From assembly GCA_965199055.1 (NCBI GenBank), contig CBDAQR010000004.1, forward strand, positions 806,001 through 870,000: 64,000 nucleotides of DNA, in the 5' to 3' direction. This DNA comes from CBDAQR01 sp965199055 (GTDB lineage Bacteria; Pseudomonadota; Gammaproteobacteria; Pseudomonadales; Halieaceae). The translations under genes were made by a program, and so were the position numbers. Below the pieces are notes generated by a model that saw nothing but the letters and a program-made list of their open reading frames with translations, searched no databases and had not been told where the DNA came from. Positions 8,714 to 16,434 of the stretch are shown in pieces. Numbering within the stretch: the stretch's first letter is position 1; every line of letters begins with the position of its first letter.

Positions 8714-9555
8714 GTTGTGTCTCCAAATCCTGTCATTTGGCGTAGCTGATGTATGAGTGCGATGCCGGCGCTCGCGTCGAGCCCGTCCTCGGTGAGGGTG
8801 TTCTGCCGAGTCACGCCATCGACGCTTCCTTGCTCGGACAGGTAGGCGAGCAGCTCAAGCGGCTGAATTGTCCCAAGCAGGTCTTCGCCGCGCCAATACC
8901 CAATAATGGCTATCAATCCGTAAGCGCCCCAGTTTGAGACATCCGCAATCAGTAGCTCGTCGCAGCCGGTCAAGGCGGGCGTGATATCCAGAGTTTCGAT
9001 GGCGCTGCGAATATTGCCCATGCCAATCTCATTGCCACCGTCGCCAATGGCGATAGTGGGGCAGCTTGCCAGTTCGATAAAGTAGTCAAAACACGCGCAG
9101 CGATCGGTGATGTCCTCACCGCGCATATTGAAGTAGCCACCGTCAGCGCTCAGTCCGGGCCGTTCGATACTCACAACCACCTCGGGTTGCAGCTGCTCTA
9201 ACGCGTCCCGGGTTTCGCGCTCCCAGTCACCGCCGCTGCCCACGCTGATCTCGTGTACCCGGTAGCGCAGACCCAGTGCCTCCGATAGCGGCTTGCCGCA
9301 CACCATAATCGGGGTGGCGCCAAGTTGTTCCAGGCATTCGTATAGCGCCATTGCCCCAACCGGCCCGTCGGTTTCGAAACTGTCTGCAACCGGGAATCCG
9401 GTTCCGATTAGTACGGTTCCCTTGACCTCGCGCAATAGCGATGCGGCCCTACGGTAGTAGCCTGGGGTAAGTGCAGGCCGCACATCGCCCATGCCGCGAA
9501 GATTGCGCTCGACCAGCACGGCTTCGATCTCGATACTGAGCTGCTCGTCATCCAT
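8710..9555 (-). CDS. D-glutamate cyclase family protein (formerly DUF4392)
   Basis: A 281-residue protein of the D-glutamate cyclase-like family. Family features visible are the LIGTGFPVADSFETDGP nucleotide-like loop near residues 50-66, SIERPGLSADGGYFNMRG near 130, and IAIGDGGNEIGMGN near 170, all rich in conserved Gly/Asp. The mammalian member DGLUCY converts D-glutamate to 5-oxo-D-proline. The bacterial homologue sits exactly between a 5-oxoprolinase (pxpABC) and a D-amino-acid transaminase that makes D-Glu, so the same reaction is a strong inference. Start and stop overlap the neighbouring genes (8 nt and 4 nt). The family is clear; the reaction in this organism is untested. Confidence 0.8.
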   Translation of the reverse strand: MDDEQLSIEIEAVLVERNLRGMGDVRPALTPGYYRRAASLLREVKGTVLIGTGFPVADSFETDGPVGAMALYECLEQLGATPIMVCGKPLSEALGLRYRVHEISVGSGGDWERETRDALEQLQPEVVVSIERPGLSADGGYFNMRGEDITDRCACFDYFIELASCPTIAIGDGGNEIGMGNIRSAIETLDITPALTGCDELLIADVSNWGAYGLIAIIGYWRGEDLLGTIQPLELLAYLSEQGSVDGVTRQNTLTEDGLDASAGIALIHQLRQMTGFGDTT

Positions 9556-10489
9556 CGATAGTTTCCAGCGCTATGCGCGACTCCTTGCTGTGCTGCAGGA
9601 GCATAAGATTGTGGGCATCTGCGGTACTGATGGCCTCGAAGCGTACCCGAGCTCCTGGCATCAATTGCGCCAGCGCCGCAGTGTCCATAGAAAGGGCGGC
9701 GCCGATTTTTGGGTATCCACCGATCGTCTGTCGATCCTGCAATAAAACAATGGGCTGCCCATCGGCAGGAACCTGAATGGCTCCGATACAGATACCCTCG
9801 GAGAGTATCCCCTCGAGTTCGCTTTCGATAGCTGGGCCTTCCAGGCGGTAGCCCATGCGATCGGCACGGTCTGTTACGACATAGTCAGAACTGAAGAAGC
9901 GCCGTTGTTGTAAGGAAGAGAAGGCGTCGATCTGATATCCCGGTATCACCCGCAGGCAAATACTGTCGCTGTACTGAGGCCGGCATTCATCTGGCAGCAG
10001 GAGACATTGTTCAGCCGAGGGTACGCCAACGGGTAACTCGTCGCCGCCAGCCAACTTCTTGCCCTCACTCAGTCCGCCAATCCCTTCGCGCACTACCGTA
10101 GAGGCGCTGCCAAACTCATCTTTCACGTCAAATCCGCCTGCCACCGCGATATAGCTGCGGCAGAATCGCTGTGAAAACCCAAGCGCCAGCGTATCTCCTG
10201 CTGAGAGTCTGTGACTGCGCCAGGTTTCGCTCTCGGTTCCGTTGATGGCCAGCGGAGAATCTCCTCCGCAGACGGAGATCAAGGTGTCAGTGGTGGCTTC
10301 CAGCTCAATGCCGCCAAAGCTGGCCTCAATACAACATGCGTCAGGGTTGTTATGCACCAATCGGTTTGCCCAGCGCATGGCCGCGGGGTCCAGCGGTCCG
10401 CCGGTAGCCAGGCCGATGCGATGCTTGCCGAAGCGGCCCTTATCCTGCAGCAGGCTCAACATGCCGGGCTTGCGCACGCGTATGCTCAC
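9548..10489 (-). CDS. pxpC: 5-oxoprolinase subunit C (KipA / AHS2 family)
   Basis: A 313-residue member of the biotin-dependent carboxyltransferase-like AHS2 family, with LLQDKGRFGKHRIGLATGGP at its N-terminus and the typical QTIGGYPKIG near the C-terminus. With PxpA and PxpB it forms the ATP-dependent bacterial 5-oxoprolinase that opens 5-oxoproline to glutamate. It begins at GTG 10489, inside the pxpB stop (GTGA overlap), and ends inside the start of the D-glutamate cyclase gene. The older name is allophanate hydrolase subunit 2-like; the pxpABC order makes the oxoprolinase role the better call. Confidence 0.92.
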   Translation of the reverse strand: MSIRVRKPGMLSLLQDKGRFGKHRIGLATGGPLDPAAMRWANRLVHNNPDACCIEASFGGIELEATTDTLISVCGGDSPLAINGTESETWRSHRLSAGDTLALGFSQRFCRSYIAVAGGFDVKDEFGSASTVVREGIGGLSEGKKLAGGDELPVGVPSAEQCLLLPDECRPQYSDSICLRVIPGYQIDAFSSLQQRRFFSSDYVVTDRADRMGYRLEGPAIESELEGILSEGICIGAIQVPADGQPIVLLQDRQTIGGYPKIGAALSMDTAALAQLMPGARVRFEAISTADAHNLMLLQHSKESRIALETIDG

Positions 10490-11163
10490 AGTGCACCGCC
10501 CAGGCGCTCGAACTCTGCCTTGTTAATGGGCTCAAATTTCACCCGGTCTCCGACACTGACCGGCATGATAGGGCTCGCGTTGGGGTCAAACATCGCTTTA
10601 GGACACAAACCAATAAGGTTCCAGCCACCAGGGGATTCGGAGGGATAAACGGCACTCTGGCGATCGGCGATGGCGATGGCGCCACGCGGCACTTTTTGGC
10701 GCGGCGTAGATAGTCGTGCCGCAGCGATACGTGGGTCTACCTGGCCCAGATAGGCGAAACCCGGCGCGAAACCGATCGCGTACACCCGGTATTCGATAGC
10801 GTGATGGATCTCGATGACCTCATCAACAGACAAGGCCTTGCTATCTGCCAGGTTCTCCAGGTCAGGACCACTTTCTATTGAATACCAGGCGGGTAGGCGC
10901 ACCAGTTTTCCGCCGTCCTCCAGTGCCTCAGTGGTTGAGCGAACCGCATCACGAATGCTGTCAGCGATAGACCAGTGGTCAGCACTGAAGGGATCAAATA
11001 CCACCAGCAGCGAGGCGTAGGACGGGACCAGATCAACGAGCTTTTCGCCGAGCGAACTTTCGAGTGCGGCGGCGGCCGCTTGTACCTGGGAAGAAACGGT
11101 GGGGCTGGTCTCTTGTTCAAAGTAAACAATAAGCGCGTTCTCGCCAGCGTTGCGAATCTGCAT
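10486..11163 (-). CDS. pxpB: 5-oxoprolinase subunit B (KipI / AHS1 family)
   Basis: A 225-residue AHS1-family protein with the hallmark IGFAPGFAYLG followed by STPRQKVPRGAIAIA and SPGGWNLIG. PxpB pairs with PxpC to form the ATP-using half of 5-oxoprolinase. It starts at ATG 11163, 14 nt after the pxpA stop, and its stop overlaps the pxpC start. The length is normal for the family and no key motif is missing. The Bacillus homologue KipI is known as a kinase inhibitor, but the operon context here argues for metabolism. Confidence 0.92.
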   Translation of the reverse strand: MQIRNAGENALIVYFEQETSPTVSSQVQAAAAALESSLGEKLVDLVPSYASLLVVFDPFSADHWSIADSIRDAVRSTTEALEDGGKLVRLPAWYSIESGPDLENLADSKALSVDEVIEIHHAIEYRVYAIGFAPGFAYLGQVDPRIAAARLSTPRQKVPRGAIAIADRQSAVYPSESPGGWNLIGLCPKAMFDPNASPIMPVSVGDRVKFEPINKAEFERLGGAL

Positions 11164-11177
11164 CTCGCTAACTCAAC

Positions 11178-11903
11178 TCAGCTGATCAGGGCGCGAATAT
11201 CGCGGATGGCTTGGACGCCTTCCGGGTTATCACCATGAACGCACAGGGTGTCGGCGGCTACCGGCAATATGGCTCCGCTATAGGTGGTTACGCTGCCGTC
11301 CTGGCTCAGTTGCTCAACCTGCTCGAGCATTTTTTCGCGACTGTGAACGGCGCCTTCCAGTCGTCGTGAGCGCAGCGCGCCGTCGTCGTCGTAGCAGCGA
11401 TCGGCAAAGGCTTCGAACCAAACCTCGACACCGGCACGGTCGGCTTCTTCCCGATGACGCTCGATCTCAGGCGTCGCCTGTAACATCAGCGCTAATGGTC
11501 GGTGGTATTCTGCCAATGCTTCGAAAATGGCCATGCGAACGTCGTCTTTGCTCATCATGTCGTTATACAGGGCACCGTGTGGTTTTACGTAACGCAGTTC
11601 CAGGCCACCGCAGGTCGCCATGCCGTCGATGGCCGCCACCTGGTACTGAACTTTGGCGATAATTTCTTCGCGGCTACACTGCATGGAGCGGCGCCCAAAT
11701 CCGACCAGGTCCGGATAGGCGGGATGAGCACCAACGGTCACGTTATGCTGCGCTGCCAGACGCAGCGTATGCTGGATGACCAGCGGGTCTCCTGCATGAA
11801 AGCCGGTGGCGATGTTGGCCTGGTCGATGTACGGCATGACGTCCGCGTCCAGACCCATGGTCCACGCGCCAAAGCTCTCTCCGAGATCACAATTCAGTTT
11901 CAT
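11178..11903 (-). CDS. pxpA: 5-oxoprolinase subunit A (LamB/YcsF family)
   Basis: A 241-residue LamB/YcsF protein opening with MKLNCDLGESFGAW and continuing with NIATGFHAGDP and GAHPAYPDLVGFGRR, the conserved metal/active-site signatures. It is the lyase-like subunit of bacterial 5-oxoprolinase. It is the first gene of the seven-gene minus-strand run that continues through alr to the AsmA-like gene, and it is divergent from the thioesterase gene, with 99 nt between them. Any promoter for the operon should lie there. I could not identify a convincing -35/-10 pair on the minus strand. Confidence 0.93.
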   Translation of the reverse strand: MKLNCDLGESFGAWTMGLDADVMPYIDQANIATGFHAGDPLVIQHTLRLAAQHNVTVGAHPAYPDLVGFGRRSMQCSREEIIAKVQYQVAAIDGMATCGGLELRYVKPHGALYNDMMSKDDVRMAIFEALAEYHRPLALMLQATPEIERHREEADRAGVEVWFEAFADRCYDDDGALRSRRLEGAVHSREKMLEQVEQLSQDGSVTTYSGAILPVAADTLCVHGDNPEGVQAIRDIRALIS

Positions 11904-12002
11904 AAGCCAATGATAGTCGTTGCCCGAGTAAAGCGCATATCACTGGAATCCGGTACGCACCGGTTGGCATAATGTGCGCCCCCAAGATTGGAGGTTTCCA
12001 TT

Positions 12003-12857
12003 GTGCCGCACAGACAGACGCTTGAACATTTGCTCACGACACTCGACGTCGAGCGAGTAGATGAGGATCACTTCATCGGCACCAACACACATCCTGAGGG
12101 ACCGCGCCTGTATGGTGGGCAGGTGCTTGCCCAGGCGCTTCGTGCGGCTGTGTTGACTGTGTCAGAGGAGCGCCGTGTGCATTCCCAGCATGCCTATTTC
12201 CTGCGTCCGGGCGATCCTTCCGTGCCGGTAGAGCTAGAGGTTGAACGAGCCCGCGATGGAGGCACATTTAGTTCTCGTCGGGTAGTCGCGTCACAACAGG
12301 GGCGCATCATTCTGGTCAGTTCGCTGTCATTTCAGATACCGGAGCAGGGCGATGAACTGGACAGTGAATTACCTGCCGTGGCGGGCCCTGTCGGGCTGGA
12401 GTCGGAGCGTGAGCGAGCCATTGCCGAAGATCTTATGTCGCCAGAATTTCAGATCATCGACGGGCTGGATCTGGATGTACGGGTGCTTGAGCCGGTGGAC
12501 TGGGTTAATCCGCAACCGCGTGAGGGAAGGTTACATGCCTGGATGAAGACCACAGGACCAGTGGGTGATGCTCCAGGATTGCATGAATCGCTGTTGGCGT
12601 ACATGTCCGACGCCTTTCTTGTTGACGTCGCGCTGATGCCCAACGGCCGCGGTTTTGAAAATGGCATGCAGACCGCTAGTCTCGATCACGCGCTGTGGGT
12701 GCATATGCCCAGCCGTGTCGATGAATGGTTGTTGCTGGAGGCAGATGTGCAGAGCGTGAGCGGTGGCCGCGGTCTGGGACGCGGCCGTTTCTATAATCAG
12801 GACGGCCAGTTGGTGGCCACCTGTATGCAGGAATCTTTGCAGCGCCGCCTACAGTGA
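12003..12857 (+). CDS. tesB: Acyl-CoA thioesterase II
   Basis: A 284-residue double-hotdog thioesterase of the TesB type, with GPRLYGGQVLAQAL and RVHSQHAYFLRPGD in the first hotdog and SLDHALWVHMP plus the SGGRGLGRGRFYNQDG ending in the second. It hydrolyses medium- and long-chain acyl-CoA to free acid in the cytoplasm. I choose GTG 12003 because GGAGG lies 8 nt upstream; the TTG at 11988 overlaps that ribosome site. A CATAAT at 11968-11973 may be the -10 element. The stop overlaps the HAD gene (GTGA). It heads a run with HAD, pepD and an acyl-CoA synthetase. Confidence 0.9.
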   Translation: MPHRQTLEHLLTTLDVERVDEDHFIGTNTHPEGPRLYGGQVLAQALRAAVLTVSEERRVHSQHAYFLRPGDPSVPVELEVERARDGGTFSSRRVVASQQGRIILVSSLSFQIPEQGDELDSELPAVAGPVGLESERERAIAEDLMSPEFQIIDGLDLDVRVLEPVDWVNPQPREGRLHAWMKTTGPVGDAPGLHESLLAYMSDAFLVDVALMPNGRGFENGMQTASLDHALWVHMPSRVDEWLLLEADVQSVSGGRGLGRGRFYNQDGQLVATCMQESLQRRLQ

Positions 12858-13447
12858 TTGATGCAACGACAATTCGCGCCCTGGTCTTTGACCTGGACGG
12901 CACCCTGGTAGATTCGCGGCTCGATTTTCCCGCTATGCGCGCGGAGACGGGCTGTCCCGAAGGCGTAGGTCTGCTTGAGTTTTGCGCGGGTGAATCGGAC
13001 CCCGCTCGGCGCCAGCGTATTGAAGACATCATTCATCGACACGAAGTCGCCGGGGCAGAGGGTGCAAGCTGGATGCCTGGCGCTAAGCGGCTGTTGGAGC
13101 AGCTTAGACTCAGGCAGTGGCCGCTAGCTGTGTTTACCCGCAACAGTCGCGAATCCGCACTGCGAACCATCGAAAAGCTGCAGATTCCTATCGAGCAACT
13201 CATCGCCAGAGAGGATGCTCCGCCGAAGCCCGATCCGGGCGGACTGCGTGTACTCATAGAACGCTGGGGATTGCCTGCCAATTCAGTGCTCATGATTGGC
13301 GACTTTCGCTACGATATAGAGGCAGGCGCCAATGCTGGCACGCGTACCTGCCTGTACGATCCAACGGGAGACAGCCCCTGGGCCGGACACGCCGACCTGG
13401 ACATCTCGCACTTTGACCAACTGGCAGGAGCCCTGGACCTTGAGTAA
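12854..13447 (+). CDS. HAD-superfamily hydrolase (phosphoglycolate phosphatase-like)
   Basis: A 197-residue HAD hydrolase. Motif I is FDLDGTLVDS (nucleophile Asp at about 15), motif II is VFTRNS, motif III lies in the KPDP segment, and motif IV is IGDFRYDIEAG. A small helical cap follows motif I. These enzymes remove phosphate from small cytoplasmic metabolites, and the substrate cannot be read from sequence. It starts at GTG 12854 within the tesB stop and ends 8 nt past the pepD start, so it is tightly coupled to both. Confidence 0.85.
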   Translation: MIDATTIRALVFDLDGTLVDSRLDFPAMRAETGCPEGVGLLEFCAGESDPARRQRIEDIIHRHEVAGAEGASWMPGAKRLLEQLRLRQWPLAVFTRNSRESALRTIEKLQIPIEQLIAREDAPPKPDPGGLRVLIERWGLPANSVLMIGDFRYDIEAGANAGTRTCLYDPTGDSPWAGHADLDISHFDQLAGALDLE

Positions 13448-14891
13448 ACCTGAGAATTATCCCGATTCACCCGTTGAGTTGTGGAAGCATTTTTATGACA
13501 TCACCCAGGTGCCGAGGCCGTCAGGTGAGGAGGCGGCACTGCGTGATCACATCCAGGCACTGGCCATGGAGCGTGGCTGTGAAACAACACGGGACGAGAT
13601 CGGCAATTTGCTGATTCGCGTGCCCGGCAGCGCCGGACGCGAGAATGAAGCTACGGTGATTGTTCAGAATCATCTCGATATGGTCACAGTGAAGACGGAT
13701 GATAAGACCCATGATTTCTTCACTGATCCGCTGAGCTTAACTATCGAGGACGGATGGCTGCTGGCGGACCGCACGACCTTAGGGGCCGACAATGGCGTCG
13801 GCTGCGCGGCGGCACTCGCTCTGCTCACGGACGAGAGCATTTCTCATCCGCCGCTGGAGCTGCTCTTCACCGTGGAAGAAGAGACCGGCTTGTTCGGGGC
13901 GACCGATCTCGATGCGGGTATGCTCAGCGGCACTCGTATGCTCAATTTGGATACTGAAGACTGGGGCGAACTTTACGTGGGTTGCGCAGGCGGGCGCGGC
14001 TGGATAATGCGCCGCTCGCTGGATTTTGAGGATGCGGCTGCCGACGCCGAATGCTGGCGCTTAACGCTGCGCGGTCTTGCGGGTGGCCATTCGGGTATCC
14101 AAATCCATCAGCAATTGGGTAATGCAATCAAACTGCTCGGCCAATGGTTGCAGCGCGCAGAGAGCCTCGGAGTGCGTATCTGTAGCTTCGAAGGGGGTGT
14201 GGCGCATAACGTTATTCCGCGTGAAGCGACGCTGGTGTTCTGCTGTCCTCACGGGCAGCAGGCCGACCTGGAGGCGCTCAACCAGGAACTGCGAAGTGCC
14301 TGGCTCAGCTACCTACCGCAGGCGGATGCCGCGCTCGAAATAGAGTTGCAAGCCATTGAGTTGGCATCGCCCCTGGTCCCAGCGCAACAGGCTCTCGTTC
14401 GACAGCTCCTGCTCCTGTTCCCGCACGGGGCGATCAGCTACAACGCACAGCAACCCGCTGACCTGGTCGATCTCAGTATTAACCTTGCGGTGGTGCGTGT
14501 GGATGCGGATGGCCTGTTTTTGGAGTCGACCTTGCGCTACTTTAATCAGGATGAAGCCGCCGCCCTGGAGCAGCAGGTGCTAGTCATCGCGGAGTGGCTC
14601 GCCGCCGAGCTGGAGTACACCATCGACTATCCCGGTTGGCAGCCCGACTTCGACGGAGAACTCTTGCAGTTGGCCAGTGACACCTACAAGGAGCTATACG
14701 GGCAGGTGCCTGCGGTTAAAGCCATTCATGCAGGCCTTGAGTGTGGCATCATCAAGAGCAAAAAGCCGGATGTCGATACGGTATCCTTCGGACCGACGAT
14801 ACGCGGCGCCCATTCTCCGCGTGAGCGACTCGAAATTGCGACCGTAGAGCCTTTCTGGAATTTATTGGTAAGCTTGCTGAACCGAATCTAA
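13440..14891 (+). CDS. pepD: Cytosol non-specific / Xaa-His dipeptidase
   Basis: A peptidase M20 family protein of 483 residues. With the chosen start the di-zinc ligands are His78 and Asp80 (NHLDMV), Asp117 (TTLGADNGVG) and Glu146-Glu147 (VEEETG). A GGHSG lid motif (about residue 220) and a C-terminal HAGLECG follow, as in E. coli PepD. I choose TTG 13440 because AGGAG sits 9 nt upstream and the preceding frame is the HAD gene in another register. An open frame extends back to 13332, but that part has no PepD character. PepD splits dipeptides such as X-His and Cys-Gly in the cytoplasm, recycling peptide and glutathione pieces. Confidence 0.9.
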   Translation: MSKPENYPDSPVELWKHFYDITQVPRPSGEEAALRDHIQALAMERGCETTRDEIGNLLIRVPGSAGRENEATVIVQNHLDMVTVKTDDKTHDFFTDPLSLTIEDGWLLADRTTLGADNGVGCAAALALLTDESISHPPLELLFTVEEETGLFGATDLDAGMLSGTRMLNLDTEDWGELYVGCAGGRGWIMRRSLDFEDAAADAECWRLTLRGLAGGHSGIQIHQQLGNAIKLLGQWLQRAESLGVRICSFEGGVAHNVIPREATLVFCCPHGQQADLEALNQELRSAWLSYLPQADAALEIELQAIELASPLVPAQQALVRQLLLLFPHGAISYNAQQPADLVDLSINLAVVRVDADGLFLESTLRYFNQDEAAALEQQVLVIAEWLAAELEYTIDYPGWQPDFDGELLQLASDTYKELYGQVPAVKAIHAGLECGIIKSKKPDVDTVSFGPTIRGAHSPRERLEIATVEPFWNLLVSLLNRI

Positions 14892-14901
14892 GGAGTACAA
14901 C

Positions 14902-16434
14902 ATGGCCCACATTAGCGTCACCGCCGCGGAAAATCCCGACCAGCTCGCCATTGTCATGGCATCCAGCGGTGAGAGTCTCACCTATGATCAATTGAACCGA
15001 CGTTCCAATCAGGTCGCGCAACTGTTTCGCTCGCTGGGCCTGCAACGCGGCGATCATATCGGCATGATGAGCGAGAATTGTCTCGACTTTCTGGTGATCG
15101 CCCAGGGGGCCATGCGCAGCGGCATTATTTATACGCCGATATCGACGCACCTGCGCAAGGAAGAGACCCAGTACATTCTTGAGAATTGTGAGGCAAAGCT
15201 GTTTATCGGCTCCTTGAAGCTGGCCCCGGTCGCCGCGGATTTGGTCGGCGACATTCCCGCCATCAAACACTTCTATATGCGCGGTGGTGTGGTGTCCGGT
15301 TTTGAATCCTTCGAGGACGCTATCGCCGCGCAACCCGACACACCCGTGGCCGATGAAACGCTCGGAGTGGCGATGCTGTACTCATCAGGCACGACAGGGC
15401 AACCGAAAGGCATAATGCCGGCGATGGATACCGACGATATTCACTATGTGTCACCCGTGCTCGAGGCCTTCGGTGCCATATTCGGCTTCAATCAGGACAC
15501 GGTCTATTTGTCGCCGGCACCGCTGTATCACGCTGCGCCTTTGCACTACAACAACATGGTGCTGGCGCTCGGTGGCACCACCATCATTATGGAGAAGTTT
15601 GACGCGGAGCAGGCGCTTCTGAATATCGAGAAGCACGCAGTAAGCCACAGTCAGTGGGTGCCGATTATGTTCATTCGCATGCTGAAGCTGCCAGAGGGTA
15701 CCCGCAATTCCTACGATGTCAGCTCCCTCAAGGTGGCGATCCACGCTGCTGCCCCCTGTCCGATTGATGTGAAGCAGCAGATGATCGATTGGTGGGGTCC
15801 GGTCATTTTCGAATACTACGCGGGCTCGGAGGGCTCCGGCATGACCATGGTCGATTCTGCGAATTGGCTCACCCACAAGGGTACGGTTGGGCAGCCCGTC
15901 GTCGGCGAGATTCATATCTGTGACGATGACGGCAACGAAGTAGACCAGGGGGAAGTGGGTACGGTGTATTTTGCCAACGGTCCCCAGTTCGAGTATCACA
16001 ATGAGCCGGAGAAAACGGCCAAATCCCACAACCATCATGGTTGGGCGACTCTCGGAGACGTGGGTTACGTCGACGAGGAGGGTTTCCTTTACCTCACCGA
16101 TCGTAAGAACTTCATGATTATCAGCGGCGGCGTGAATATCTACCCACAGGAAATTGAAAACCTGCTGATTACCCATGCCAAGGTGGCTGACGTTGCGGTG
16201 TTCGGTGTGCCCAACGATGAGTTCGGCGAAGAAGTGAAGGCCGTGGTACAGCCTTCCGATTGGTTACATGCGACGGAAGAGGTCGCCCATGAGTTGATGG
16301 AGTGGTGTCGAGAGCGGCTTTCTCATATTAAAGCGCCTCGCTCGGTGGACTTCATGGAAGAGTTACCGCGCATGGAAAACGGCAAACTCTACAAGCGTCA
16401 CCTGGCAGAGGCGTATAAGTCTTCCGCGCGCTGA
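14902..16434 (+). CDS. Acyl-CoA synthetase (ANL superfamily)
   Basis: A 510-residue adenylate-forming enzyme. The P-loop-like AMP motif is YSSGTTGQPKG (about residue 158). The A5-type motif is YYAGSEGSG, the A7 motif is LGDVGYVDEEGFLYLTDR, and the C-terminal catalytic lysine lies in PRMENGKLYKR. It activates a carboxylic acid to its CoA thioester. The sequence resembles the FadD-like ligases of steroid side-chain or fatty acid catabolism, but I cannot fix chain length or substrate. It lies 10 nt after pepD with AAGGAG before its ATG. Its last 37 nt overlap the convergent RND pump gene. Confidence 0.85.
   Translation: MAHISVTAAENPDQLAIVMASSGESLTYDQLNRRSNQVAQLFRSLGLQRGDHIGMMSENCLDFLVIAQGAMRSGIIYTPISTHLRKEETQYILENCEAKLFIGSLKLAPVAADLVGDIPAIKHFYMRGGVVSGFESFEDAIAAQPDTPVADETLGVAMLYSSGTTGQPKGIMPAMDTDDIHYVSPVLEAFGAIFGFNQDTVYLSPAPLYHAAPLHYNNMVLALGGTTIIMEKFDAEQALLNIEKHAVSHSQWVPIMFIRMLKLPEGTRNSYDVSSLKVAIHAAAPCPIDVKQQMIDWWGPVIFEYYAGSEGSGMTMVDSANWLTHKGTVGQPVVGEIHICDDDGNEVDQGEVGTVYFANGPQFEYHNEPEKTAKSHNHHGWATLGDVGYVDEEGFLYLTDRKNFMIISGGVNIYPQEIENLLITHAKVADVAVFGVPNDEFGEEVKAVVQPSDWLHATEEVAHELMEWCRERLSHIKAPRSVDFMEELPRMENGKLYKRHLAEAYKSSAR

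Noticed and set aside
13332..13439. N-terminal extension of pepD
   Set aside because: Lies within the HAD gene in another register and has no PepD character; TTG 13440 has a good ribosome site.
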